In this document: piece after piece, positions 43,183 through 55,391 of the stretch | Numbering within the stretch: position 1 is the stretch's first letter | How the letters are laid out: every line of letters starts with the position of its first letter | Source: Thalassia testudinum | Lineage: Eukaryota > Streptophyta > Magnoliopsida > Alismatales > Hydrocharitaceae | Length of the DNA stretch: 64,000 nucleotides | NCBI GenBank assembly: GCA_037157565.1 | Contig: JAZHRO010000055.1 | Coordinates: 38,409,001-38,473,000, forward strand | Reading direction: 5' to 3' | The notes under the pieces: model-generated | Told to the model about the DNA's origin: nothing | The model's database searches: none | Seen by the model: only the letters and a program-made list of their open reading frames with translations | Program-made: the position numbers and the translations under genes

Positions 43183-45807
43183 TGTTAATCGCTCTGAAAC
43201 GGGTTTTAAAATCATTGCATTGCAGTATAGATCAAATCAGTGTGAAAAACACATAATATTTATACTCGAATGAAAGTCCGAGTTCGTTCGCTGGGAGCAA
43301 ATAAGAATTCAATCCCTAATCTCCATTTATAGGAAAATGAGCACAAGAATTAAGTCAGATAATGGCAATCAATGAGTGATATATACTCAAAATGGATTAT
43401 CAATGTATACCATGAGAATAATAAGAGATTAATGTGGCAAAAAGAAGGTTATGGCAAAAGAATGGTGATTTGAATCACCAATTATTAGCCTCAATTAAGC
43501 ATTTATCAACCAATCAAATGTTTGAATAGTACTGATCAATCAGAAATGCCACGTAGCCATAGTGCCAAATCAGACGTCAAGTGTACACATTTTAAATGTT
43601 GCTACAGTGCCTTAGGGAGGCCTTCTCTTATGCTTCTGCTATTCTTATTCTTCTTACTTTCTCTCTTTGGCTTCTGTCTCTTCTCTTCCTTCTCTTCTTC
43701 TTCTTCAGCCCTTCTGATGCACAGAGGGAAACTTACGAAATTGGCTAAGTGTTAGCCAATCCAAAATAGAGCAAAACCCCCTGCCCTACGCTCTCTCTCT
43801 CTTTCTCTCTCTAGGTTCTGCTCTCCTAGAGCCTTCCACAGTAACGGGTAATCGGGTAAATGGGGTCCGCGTACCCGGGACCAGGGCTGCGGGCGTGGGT
43901 CGCAGCCGAGATGTTAGCGTAGGTTTAGGCGGGTCGGGTGTGAGTGGGTGAGCGGGGACCTCACCCCCTGTGTGTTACTTGAGGTGGTGAGCTATCAAGA
44001 CAAAATCAATATATCCACTGCTGGTTGTCTGTCGCTCTACGATGTGGGACTATTAGTCCCTATCTTCTTTTTTGCTGTAGTGGAAGGTGGACTCGATGGA
44101 GGTGCTTGTGGCGGTCAATGGCTTCAATTGACCAAGCGAGTGTGTTGCTGAGGTGAATCCACGTCACCTGGAGCCCAAACCTGAGGTAGCAGCCTAAGGA
44201 CCAAACTTCAAGCTCGCTTGAAGCTGCGGTAATGGCGGACGAACACGATCACTTGAAACTCCAAAGATGTTCAGTAACTTCGCCGTGTGACGGCGATCGT
44301 GGTGGTGGTCGTGGCGTAGCGTGAGAGGGTGTGTAGGTGGCTGGCAGAGATGGAACTGGACGGAGGATGATGGGTTGTTCGGGGAGGTGCTTGGGTGGAC
44401 GGGACGGCGAATAGCAAGAGGGCTTTGGTTGGTGGAGTCGAGGCGGAAGTGTAGGGAGTGTCGGCGAGGCGTATGGAGCGGTGTAGCAATGGGAACGCCT
44501 CGCCGGAGGAGTGGCCGGAGACGGGGAAGACAGAGGTGGTCACGTGTGTCGAGGGTCGAAATAATAGTTAAATAAGGGGGAAAAAGAGTAGAGAGGAAGA
44601 GGAAATGCTGGAACTTAAAATTATGGATGAAGGAGGTAGGAGCGACGTCGACTGTGGTTGGCTGACACTGTGGAAGAGAGGTTCTCCAGTGGGGGACAGC
44701 GAGGATGAATGGAAAGGAACAGCTCCTGATTTGTTCGTCGAGAAGTGGACGATGGAGACGAAGATATTGGCGCTTCTAAGTTGGTGATTGGGATGTCGGA
44801 GATGACGGAGGAAGAGGCTCGCCGGAGCTCGGTTGGAGAGGGGTCGGAGGTAGGGTTAGGAAGATGTTTTTGGCCCAAAACCTTGTTGAAAAGAAGTGGA
44901 ATGCAACAGGGGTTCTTTTATAGGCCATAGGAAGCCCTTCCAAGCTTGGAGGGTCACGCACATGTCGGATACCCGAACATTTGAAAAGTTCGCTTGACTT
45001 TTTGGGAATGAATTGGAGCTCAAGACAAGTCTTAGTTGGTAGGGAATTTCACAGAGAATCTTCGGTTCAAATTTGGGAAGGTTTGATTGAGAATCGAGCG
45101 AGAAATCTTCTCTTGAATCTTGCCAGAGCAAGGTGCATTCAAACCAACGGAGGTGGGGACCTAAATGTAAAGATGAGGTTCTATTGGAGATAAAGAAAGT
45201 TAGACTTAGACCAAATTGCAAACTCAATCAAGATGATCTCAGATTGGGCTCAAATTTTGCTAAAAACCTAATTTTGACCCAAGGAATCCAATGGTGAAGT
45301 TAGATTTATGTTTTGACCAAGTTTAACTGGGTAATTTTTGCAAAAACCCAAATTAGGGCATAGGTTTGTCTGTGACTCTGTTTTAGGTCAAAATAGGTTC
45401 TGATGGTCAATTCAAGGATGCCAAACCCTAGAAAATATTTTTATATAAATTTTAGAGTGTTTATGTGAATTTTATCCTAATCAAAACCTCAGTTAATTAA
45501 GCAGATTTATTTTTAGGTTTCAGATGTCATTTAATTCCCGAAACACGTGAAAATCCTTTTCTGTCTGTACGGACTCACCTGTTAGACATTTAAGACCATT
45601 TGACCTTTACTTAACCCCTGAGAAAACCTGTGATTGTTTTGCAATTGAGATGTGCTGTTAAAACTACAGTTTTACCCCTATTTTCTTATATTTTTCTCAG
45701 AATGGATTATGTAGTGAATTACGGTCTTCTGCCAGTTATGTAGGAGCATTTAATGTTGGAATATGACTAAATAAAGGTAAATATGGCTGATGATGACGTT
45801 ATTATCA
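43183..45807 (-). repeat. 3' LTR of minus-strand non-autonomous element
   Basis: This is a full beta LTR of 2,625 bp. On the minus strand it starts TGATAATAACGTC after the polypurine tract and ends AGCGATTAACA. Its first 290 plus-strand bases match the 5' LTR remnant at 53,041-53,333 closely. Confidence 0.82.
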
Positions 45808-45823
45808 TACCCCCATGCCTAAC
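45808..45823 (-). other. Polypurine tract of minus-strand element
   Basis: The minus strand reads GTTAGGCATGGGGGTA immediately before the LTR start, nearly the same as the tract of the alpha element at 8,791-8,805. Confidence 0.7.
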
Positions 45824-47258
45824 TTTTTCTTGTCACTTAACAAAATCTTACGGAATTAACTCAAATTCTAGACCATGTGTTCAGATCTTTGATGTGTGGT
45901 TTTTTTTTGTGTAGATTAGGTCAGAATGCTAATAGTAGGCCTAGAGGTACTCAAGTACCAACCATGATCCGGACCTGACCAGCTTTAGCCTCAGTTCGCT
46001 GCGAAGGTTTCAAAGGCCCACAGGAACTAACTTAAGGTTCGTTGAACTCCACGGTTAAAACCCCCGTGCTTGTAACATTTTTTAGCCCCGGTTCAGTTTA
46101 TAGTGCATTTTTATAAGAGAGAGATAGAAGAATTTTTGCATTTTTTTGGAGAGTTCTCTCTCTTTTTCTTCTTTATTTCTAGCTTCAGATTGGCTTTACA
46201 ACACAGTCTGTATCAGATTCCTAGCTCCCGCCATCAATCCTCGTCGGGTCCCTAGCTTTCGATGCTTCAAGATAGCACTACCCATGACAACCCTCAGAAC
46301 TCTGGCTTTTGACACTTTGAGATAGTGCCGCCCATGACGTTCTGTAGCTATATTCAAGCCCTGGCAATCGACATTTTGGGATAATCTCGCCCATGGCACC
46401 TAAATCAGCACAAAGTGCTTACATGTCCCCAGTAGGATATTTAGATATCCTAGGAGACAAGCACCGAGGAGACGGTATGTTATCCTAGGAGACAAGCTCG
46501 ATATTTAGATTTCCCACCTCTTCGCATTGGGAACTCGTCCAAATCAACTTGTGTTGATTAGCCATTCCTAATCTAGGTAGTTTTTTCAGAACGGAATTAA
46601 CGCATTTGCGTGATTTTGATAATTAAGTGCACTGAACCAGACTATGTGTGGATTAGAGTCATTAAGTTACCGAGTCCCGCAAACCAGAGGTCAGTTAATG
46701 AGGTCGAATAATCCCTAAGCCTTAGACCTAATACTTAAGCTTCGCATTTTCCTCAACCTCTTGTGGACTATCTAGATATTAACAGATACATGAATGTTTA
46801 AATCCAATGCAGATCCAAGAGGCCTAAGATCAGCGTTCATACTAATCTCTTTTGTCTCTTAGCACTTTTGTCTTTTAGTTTCTTTCTTTTAATTTGGTCT
46901 AGACTTAAGTAGATTCCTTTATCTTTTACTAATGACTAACTCTTTTTGTTTCAAATTGTTGCTCCTTTTTGACATTTCAAAATCACCTCCCCTTTTCCTC
47001 CTCAAGAATGATATGCATTCAAATTTTCGAAATTTCCTCCCTTCTCCCATTTTTTTGTTCCTTTTCATTTTTTATTTTTTTGACTTTTTGGAATATGTAT
47101 TTTTTGTGAGAATCCTTCAGAACTGTGAATTTTTGTGTGTTTGTACTTTAACACCCCCTCATGCCTAAGTATTGCAATGTCTTCATTGTAAACTGAGGGT
47201 ATGAAACAGTTTTGGGTTCAGGAATTAGAATAGGATTATTGGGTAGGCGAATGGGTCG
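45824..47258 (-). other. 3' untranslated region of minus-strand element
   Basis: There is no credible gene. It contains CTAGCTTTCGATGCTT-like and CTCTGGCTTTTGACACTT-like repeats at 46,250-46,390, each followed by GAGATAGTGCCGCCCATGAC-like sequence, about 70 bp apart. A decayed Athila-type block lies at 47,150-47,200 (minus strand ACAATGAAGACATTGCAATA, then GGCATGAGGGGGTG). Confidence 0.5.
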
Positions 47259-47263
47259 GTAAT

Positions 47264-49919
47264 TGATGGGAACACTATCATGAGCCATAACTAGCTTAAA
47301 ATGATATGATTAAGTAATTAAATGCTTCTATATAACCGCCAGAGGACTGTAATTCACTACAAATCCATTTTGAGGGATAAACAAGAAACCAGAGTTAAAA
47401 CTGTAATTTTACCATCACATCATGAATACAAAATAACTATAAGACTTCTCAGGGGTTAATTAAGGGTCAAATGATCCTAAAAGGCTAACAATTGGGTTAG
47501 AACAGATAGAAAATGATTTTTACGTGTTTTGAGAATTAAATGACTTTTGAAATCCTAAAAATTGACTTGCTTAATTAACTATGGTTTTGGTCAGCATAAA
47601 ATTCACCTAAACCCTCTAAAATTCATATAAAAATATTCTCTAGGATTTGGCATCTTCAATTTGACCATCAGAACCCGTCTTGAACCAAAACAGAGTCTCA
47701 GACTGACATTTGCCCTAATTTGGATTTTTGCATAAATTACTCCATCAAATTTGGTCAAAACCTAAATCTAATTTCACCATTGGATTCCTTGGGTCCAAAT
47801 TAGGTTTGTACCAAAACTTGGGTCCAATCTGAAATCATCTTGACTAAGTTTGCATTTTGGTCTAGTCAGACTCTTTCTATCTCATTCAGACCCCTAACTT
47901 TCGAATTCCTTACAAAAATGCCCCTATCTTTGTTGTCACTCTTTTCAAATAGGTCCCTGCGTCATTATCGCAGAGGAATCCTACTCCGACGACATTCGAC
48001 TAGGGATTTCTCCCTGATTGATTGGCAAATCCCTTCTAAAATTGAAAGGGAGACCCCTGAGAGATTTCCCTACAATTTGAGCAGCATCTTGGGCTCCAAT
48101 TCTTGTCCAAATCTTAATGTGAACTCGTGGAAGAATTGCGTATCCTGTCTTGGCAAACCTTCAAAGCTTGGAAGCTTATCTTCTAAGCTCCTTTCGCCCT
48201 CTAGACCCTTATAAAAGAATCGCCAAACCTCGCCAAGTCTCCTCAGCTTGAATTTCGACCGAAAACCCCCCTCTTCCTCTCTCGTCTTCGGTCGCAAGTC
48301 TCCACGAGCTTTGACGAGTTCTTTGACCACATTCCTCATCCATCTTGCAAAACAAGCAGTGGATTCATCCTCCCTAACTTCTTCCGCGTGCCATAATACC
48401 AGCTGATGCCCTTTTCCACGTCTTCCTCGTCACTTTTCATCACCGGAGAATTCTTCTTCCCCGACGTCGGCCATATTAGTTGATGTCATCCTCCCCTTTC
48501 GTCCACTTAGAATAGGTAGTTAGGTCTCTCTAGGTTCCTAGGTTAGTTTCCTCTACCGAAAACAAAAAATAAACCCTCGACCTACACGCAACCCATCTTC
48601 GTCTTCCGCTTCGGCCACCCCTCCGGCAAAGCCCTCTACTCACTCCATTGCTCCAAACACTTCGCCGACCACCTCACGATCTTCACCTCACCTTCTCACA
48701 GAAAACCCCTCTCATATTTCATCCTCTTGCTCACCCAAACTCACTTCCGAACACACCCACTGTCACAGCACTGCTCCGACTTCTCCCCACATGCACAGAC
48801 CACGCCACACCACGAAACCACCTCCGCCACGTCCGCCATGCCCTGGCAGACCTTTTTAGCTTGTCTGATGAGGTTAAAAGACTGTATTCATCTCTTTCAG
48901 GTCTCAGGTCATAGCGCCATTAACGCCAAAGCTTCGAGCAAGTTCAAAGCTTGCTTCCCAGCCGATAGCTCCAGGTCATGAGCCCAGACAAAGTGGATTT
49001 GGTCCAGGAACATGCTTTCCCAGTCAATTGGAGCCATTGACCGCTCCTTGCATGCGAATTGGATGAAGGCATCAGCGACAGCGCACGCAAAGAAGGGGAT
49101 TGAAGAAAGTCCCACATCGTGGGATTAGGAGCAAGTGAAGCCAGATAAATTGAATTTGTTACATCGGCTATTTGCCTCAGACACAAGGGGTGAGGTCTGT
49201 CACACCCCTCACTCGGCCTCACCCGTGACACTGCTCACACGGGTCTGGCCTGGTCCGACTACCTACCTAAGCTATACACTCCTTGGTTACCATCCACTGC
49301 CGGGGAGCCTGGACCCGGGTGCACTCTAGGTTCGATTACTCGTATACCCGGCACTGTTGAAGGCTTTGGGAGAGCATGACCCAAGGAGAGAAAGAGAGGA
49401 GAGTGTGTGGGGGTTAGGGGGATTTTGCTCTAAAAAGGATTGGCTAACACTTAGACAAATCTGAAGACCCTTTCCCCCTCTGCGTAAAGAAGAGCAGAAG
49501 AAGAAGAGAGATAGAAAACAGAGAAAGAAGAAGAAATAAAGAAGGCACTGTAGCAGTTGAACATTTAAGGCATCTGATCTCCAAAGGAGACGTCTGATTA
49601 CTGTGGCATTATTGATTACCTTAGTATACATATATCTATACTAAATAATTGGTGATCTAAGTCACCATTATTTTCTTATAGATATCTTTTTATCATGTCA
49701 AATTCTTGTTATACTCATGTTCTACATTGATTATCATTTCTGAGTAATCTATTTGGCTTAAATTTTCTGCTCAATTACATTTGCGATTAGTGATTGAATT
49801 CCTACTTACTCCCAACGAATGACCTCGAGCTTTTTCGAATATAAATTTTATCTATTTTTCACAAGATTTTGACTATACTGCAACGCAACGATTTAAAACC
49901 CGATTTCAAGCGACTAACA
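47264..49919 (+). mobile_element. Solo beta LTR
   Basis: It starts TGATGGGAACAC and ends GCGACTAACA, with a perfect TSD GTAAT at 47,259-47,263 and 49,920-49,924. It is 2,656 bp long with no internal region. It sits in the middle of the minus-strand element in opposite orientation, making an inverted pair with the LTR at 43,183-45,807. Confidence 0.9.
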
Positions 49920-50259
49920 GTAATGACTGTTGCGGACGATTTGAAGCTTTGATACGAGTACCCAGAGGTGGGATCGACTATTCTAAAAACTGAACTCAGA
50001 GTGCAATAAACATGAAGTACAGAAGGGATAATCAGAAGGATCTCGGGTTTTTGGAATGACGGGTTGCCTCCCTTTAAGCGCTAAATTTAATGTCTTTAGT
50101 CGAGCGGAAAATGGTATGGAGGAGTGGTCAAATCAGATCAATTTTTTAAAGCAACCACCTTGATCAAAAGCCTGGTTGGTCCAATTAGGTGCTTGTTCAA
50201 ATCAGCAGGCTGATGATGCTGTCCAAACCTAATCAATCTGGTGGGTTGATAGATGTGAA

Positions 50260-51839
50260 TCAATAGATGCAGAACCCACCATGTGCTCTGTGACTCAAAA
50301 GGATGTGGAAGTGAAAAATTAGGGTTTGTCTGAGTCGAATCAGCCTTCTCAGAGTAGGGATCCTCAAAAGAGAATGAATCAATGGAGGATGTAGGAATCC
50401 TACGAAAGTGATCAGAGAAGGATGGGGAGTGATTTGTAGTCTGATTGATGTTCGAAACCTAATAAAAATGTGGAGGAGGGTCATGTACAACCGGCTCATT
50501 GTGAGGAGAATCAGAGTAGAAATTGAGTCCGATTGTGGGTCGGGATTGAAAATAGGTTTGGGAAGGTTCTGCATGTGCTGTGGAAGAGGTGTTCAAATCA
50601 TTGACCTCAGCCTCAGAATCAAAGGATTGGTTGTGTTTGCTGAGGTTGTAAACTGGGTTGGAGTCATTAAGAAACAATAGTTCTCTGAATCAGGGTAAGA
50701 TTCCAAATCGTCGAAGAACTTGCGAGAATCATGTTTTGAATCTGATTTGGGATCCAGAGGTTCCACCACAGAATAAATCAAAAGATGTAGACTCAACAAC
50801 TTGACTTGGATCTAACTTATTTTCAGATTCCGAGTTTAAAAAGGTGTTTCTATTAGGCATGGGCTCGGGTTCTTGGCTTGTAGAGAAGATCCAATCAAAA
50901 TCGAACTCTTCCAACTCATCAATTTTTGTATCGTAAATCGGCGTGACTTTCAAAAAATCAATCTGTATCTCTGAGGAGTTTGGAGAGGTGCACTCATCAA
51001 ATATAGGCCCAGAATTGTAATCCAAATTCAAAATCTGATTTCCATCACACGGGGCCTTGTAATCATTCCAATAAGGCTCAGATCCAGATTCTAGGTTAAG
51101 GGTGTGGGTTGGATCACTAGAATCTAGGTTGGGCTCTACTGGGATGTTAGAATTGCTCTCAAGAGTCTCCTTATTAGAATAAGGGATGGAATTTGCACTC
51201 TCGAGAGGTTCTGATTCAATCTTAGTATCACATGTGTCTGGGGAATCCAAGCTTGGTGAACGAGGTTCTTGATTTTCTAGGGCTAGCTTAAGATTGTGAT
51301 CACCTGCAATCAGATCCTCCCAACCCGTTTTCAACATCAGGTGTATCAATTGCTAGGAAATTTGAATCTGAATTCATTTGGGTTGGGGATCCATAATAAC
51401 CTTGATCATTACACCTGGGATTTGGAAAATTACATGGATTATTGGAATTACTCCAAGATGTCATCTTAACTTGCGACGAGTATTTTTGATTAATGGTTCT
51501 ATATAACCCATTCAGCAATTCTCCCCGTTCTTTCAAAAAATTTTGGAGTTCTTCCAGAACTGAAGGTTTTGACCAATATTGCAGACAATCATTATTGTGT
51601 AATTTCACCAATTCCATGTGTTCTTCTAATAGGTGATCGTGGGTTGAACTGTGTTTCATTTGTATCCATATCATCTTCATATGGTTCAAAATGTGGTCCA
51701 TTGATTTTTTGAATCTCTCCTAAATGTCCATTTTACAATATTCTTCATGGTTTCTATAGGCATTCTCAAGTATTTTTTCTTTTATGGTCATTTGAGACTC
51801 AGGTTTTCTAAATAGTCTTCCTATATAGCCAGGTTTCAT
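50260..51839 (-). pseudogene. Degenerate acidic ORF of minus-strand element
   Basis: The frame opens with ATG at 51,839 (MKPGYIGRLFRKPESQ), passes an in-frame TAG near 51,720, and continues through a Leu/Glu-rich helical stretch (VLEELQNFLKERGELLNGLY). A frameshift near 51,320 leads into a long Ser/Pro/Asp/Glu/Asn-rich part (LESNSNIPVEPNLDSSD, LEEFDFDWIFSTSQEPEP). Further frameshifts lie near 50,750 and 50,650. Total length if intact would be roughly 500 residues. No gag, pol or env motif is recognised. Its place and composition parallel the ORF at 5,321-7,227. Function unknown. Confidence 0.5.
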
Positions 51840-53019
51840 TTTCGAATCAAATGGTGCAATCAAGATGTAGAATCAAAAATCAAGATTAGATTTGAAGCTG
51901 ATTAGATCAAATTTAGAAATCCCCAAGAAGATCTGTGTATGTACTCTAAATAGAAGGGATGAGGGACTGGATGTGAATTTTGACCCAATCAAGGCACCCA
52001 AAGATTTTTGGATGACTAAGGCAATTTCGAGGCGGATGGTACCTCTAAATTAGAAATTCGCACACTTGAGAAGTACCTGGGCAGACAGGAAGGGAGAGCC
52101 CTGCTAAGACCCCTACACGGTAGAGCGTCCCCACAGGTTATAGGGTTTCCCCCACTCGACCTTCCTTGTCATTGAGGGTCCAGGTAGATCGGAATGTACG
52201 AACTTAAGACCTTAAGTCTATCAATTTTATGTCCTAATTTGTGCCTTGAGTTTCACTTGATTAGAAGTTAATTCAACTTGTGACCTAATTTGGAGGTTGG
52301 TTGGCCTACAATGTAGACCAATTTCACCTGACTTGCCCTAAAGATGGCAAAATGAGATCTAGGTCAAGACCTGGAAATCCACCTGATTTTACTCCCAGGT
52401 TATTAGATCCAAGGATTTTAGGGTTCAAGTGAATTTAGAGCATGATTTTAGGGTTTTTTTGATTAGATCTATTCAACCAAGGGCTTGTGTATCACACAAA
52501 TGTAGGAGGGTAACTTTCCTTTTATGCAGGCAAGTATGTACTTGCACTCCAAAACCCTAAAAATTGAAACCCTAATTGGCTCTATTCTACATCCAATTTG
52601 ATCTTTAAAATGTTCTCCTTGGACTTCAAACAAGAAGTGCATAGTCCAAGAAGATTAGAAATTAAGTGTAGTCCCTAATAAGCACAGGATATTTAGGGTA
52701 GGGAATTCTAAACAAAATCGTCTCAATCTTCAATCTGATTTGAAAAAGAAAACTACGCAAATCAGGAAACTTACCTTTTAAATGATACTTACTATGAAAA
52801 ATAAGGTAGGTGATTCCTAATTGATTGTTTCCTTTTTGTCTTCCCATGATTAGGAGGTTGATTAAGGAAGAATAGCGAATTTACCTGTCATAGAGTGGTT
52901 GATTTGCGTGGAAGATCTCCTCGTGAAGTACCTCGCAAAATCACGGGAAAGTAAACAAGGCAAGTCAATGCTCAAATATAATTAAATAATGCAGAGAATA
53001 GCGGTGAATTGTGCATTGC
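51840..53019 (-). other. Leader of minus-strand element
   Basis: About 1.2 kb between the PBS and the ORF with no supported gene. It includes short A-rich and T-rich tracts and CCTAGGTCTTGACCTAGAT-like inverted fragments near 52,350. Confidence 0.45.
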
Positions 53020-53037
53020 TCCCCGGTAACGGTGCCA
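53020..53037 (-). other. Primer-binding site (Asp tRNA type) of minus-strand element
   Basis: The minus strand reads TGGCACCGTTACCGGGGA, three bases after the LTR end at 53,041. It differs at one base from the PBS of the alpha element at 4,063. Confidence 0.85.
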
Positions 53038-53040
53038 AAA

Positions 53041-53333
53041 TGTTTATCGAGCGAAATCGAGGTTTTAAAAGATGCATTCGTTGTAGTAATAAATCCTCAA
53101 AAATCGCTCGAAAAATAGATAAAATTTATACTCGAATGAAAGTCCGAGGTTGTTCGCTGGGAGCAAATAGGAATTCAATTACTAATCTCCATTTATAGGA
53201 AAATGAGCACAAGAATTAAATCAGAAAATGGCAAGCAATGAGTGATATATACTCAAAATGGATTATCAATGTATACCATGAGCATAATAAGAGATTAATG
53301 TGGCAAAAAGAAAGTTAAGTCAAAAGAATGGTG
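53041..53333 (-). repeat. 5' LTR remnant of minus-strand element
   Basis: Only the last 293 bp of the LTR are left, matching 43,183-43,475. At 53,333/53,334 it is fused to Athila integrase sequence, so the missing 2.3 kb went in a deletion or in an insertion-associated rearrangement. Confidence 0.8.
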
Positions 53334-55391
53334 ACGAACTATTTTCTAGAGAATTTGCTTGATTTGCCGGTTCGACACCTTAGCCTGGACGTTCGTCTGA
53401 GGATGATATGGAGTTGCGATTTGATGGTGGACTCCATATTTCCTCAGAAGTGCCTGAAAAGAAGCATGGGTAAAATGACTTGCTCCATCAGAGATAATGG
53501 CTCGAGGGATCCCAAAGCGTGCAAAAATGTGGACTTTGATAAATCGAGTAGATATGACATGGTTAGCATGGCATGTGGGAATAGCCTCTATCCATTTCGA
53601 AACATAATCAACAGCAACGACGATGTACTCAAAGCCGTTGGAAGGAGGAAATGAACCCATGAAATCAATTCCCCAAATGTCAAAGATTTCGGTAGCTAGG
53701 ATGGGTTGCAAAGGCATCATGTCACAACGTGACATTGATCTTAATGACTGGCACCTAGTGCAATGTTTAGCATAATTGTGTGTATCCTGGCGAAGGGAGG
53801 GCCAAAAGAAACCGCACTGCAACACCTTGGCTGTAGTTTTCCTCCTAGAGAAATGGCCTCCGCAGGCCTGATCGTGATAGAAGGATAGCACACTAGGGAA
53901 TTCGCTGTCAGGAATACAACGGCGGATGATCTGGTCAGCACCTACTCGAAAAAGTAGTGGATTATCCCAGAAATAATACTTTGCTTCTGCGATTAGACGC
54001 TCGCATTGGTTTTTAGGCCAGCCATGTGGAAGGGAGCCAGAAGCAAGGTAATTGGCAATGTCGGCATACCAAGGTCCACTTGCGGCATTAATTGCCAATA
54101 GATGCTCATCGGGAAAAACCTCATTAATCGGTAGGGTAAGTCCAATGTGGTCGGGGTCCAGTCTCGAGAGATGATCAGCAACCACATTCTGGGCTCCGGC
54201 CTTATCGCAGATCTCAAGGTCAAATTCTTGAAGTAAAAGGATCCAATGTATTAGCCTAGGCTTGGCATCCTTTTTGTGCATGAGATGACGAATGGCCTTG
54301 TGATCAATGAATACAGTAACATGCGAGCCCAGAAGGTAAGAGCGGAATTTCTCTAGCCCAAAGACGACCGCCAGTAGTTCTTTCTCAGTAGTCGTATAAT
54401 TACGTTGGGCCTCGTCCAATGTCTTACTGGTGTAGTACACCACGAAGGGGTGTCTATCACGTCTTTGTCCCAGGATTGCTCCGACTGCAAGGTCGGAAGC
54501 ATCACACATGAGTTCAAAGTCGAGGGACCAATTAGGTGGCTGGAGAACAGGGGCCTTGGTGACAGCCTCACGCAGTTGCGTGAATGCTTGCATACAGTCA
54601 GGACCCATATCAAAGGGTACGTCGGTCGATAGGAGATGAGTTAAAGGTCTAGAAATCTTAGAGAAGTCTTTGATGAATCTCCTATAGAAACCGACGTGTC
54701 CTAAGAAGGAGCGGATTTGCTTGACAGAGCTTGGCACAGGTAAATCAGCAATTACATCAAGCTTAGCTTTATCAACCGCAATACCCCTATCGGAGGTGAT
54801 GTGACCGAGAACATTCCCCTCGTGTGCCATAAAATGACTTTTCTCCCAAGAAAGCACGGGGTTCACATTAATACATCTCCGAAGGATGTGAGTCAGGTTG
54901 GCAAGGCAATCATCAAATGAAGCTCTGAAGACCGAAAAGTCATCCATGAAGACCTCAAGAAAGTCACCCACCATATCATGGAATATCGCCAGCATACATC
55001 TCTGGAAAGTTGCTGGCGCATTACAAAGCCCGAATGGCATTCTTCTAAATGCGAAGGTGCCAAAGGGGCAGGCGAAGGTGGTCTTCTCTTGGTCCCGGGG
55101 GTCAATAGCCACCTGGTTATATCCAGAAAATCTATCTAGGAAACAAAAAAAGTTATTTCCCGCTAACCGCTCTAGGATTTGGTCAATAAAAGGTAGCAGA
55201 AAATGGTCTTTCTTTGTTGCAGCATTCAGTTTCCTATAATCTACACACACTCTCCAAGATGTAGGAGTGCGTGTAGGGATGGATTCGTCCCTGTCATTGA
55301 CACGGATGGTGAGTCCCGCCTTTTTGGGCACGACATGAATCGGGCTCACCCAGGGGTTGTCGCTGATCGGGTACTTACCACCCTTGGTCAA
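53334..55391 (-). CDS. pol: Athila-type RT-RNase H-integrase, long open frame
   Basis: This is the longest open frame in the window: 681 codons without a stop (55,391 to 53,346), truncated at both ends and lacking a true ATG. Counting from 55,391: RT with VCVDYRKLN near 48, [12 protein letters not shown] near 82, [13 protein letters not shown] near 118 and catalytic FMDD at 148-151. RNase H has Asp297 (LMCDASD), Glu338 (TTTEKELL) and Asp363 (FIDHKA). The integrase has the zinc finger His506, His513, Cys544, Cys547, catalytic Asp576 (GIDFMGSF) and Asp635 (ISDGASHF). The third catalytic residue, usually Glu before VSNR, is Lys671 ([10 protein letters not shown]). The frame ends right there in the fusion with the beta LTR. 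Role if complete: reverse transcription and integration. Integration would fail. Confidence 0.9.

Larger units (their letters stand above)
43183..53333 (-). mobile_element. Non-autonomous Athila-like element with beta LTRs (minus strand)
   Basis: On the minus strand: a truncated 5' LTR (53,333-53,041), an Asp-tRNA-type PBS (53,037-53,020), a leader, an acidic Ser/Asp/Asn-rich ORF (51,839-50,260), a long 3' region, a polypurine tract (45,823-45,808) and a full 3' LTR (45,807-43,183). No pol genes are present. A solo beta LTR in the opposite orientation (47,264-49,919) interrupts the internal region. The shared PBS type and polypurine tract with the alpha element, plus Athila-like 3' motifs at 47,150-47,200, suggest it depended on an Athila enzyme source. 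Confidence 0.75.
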
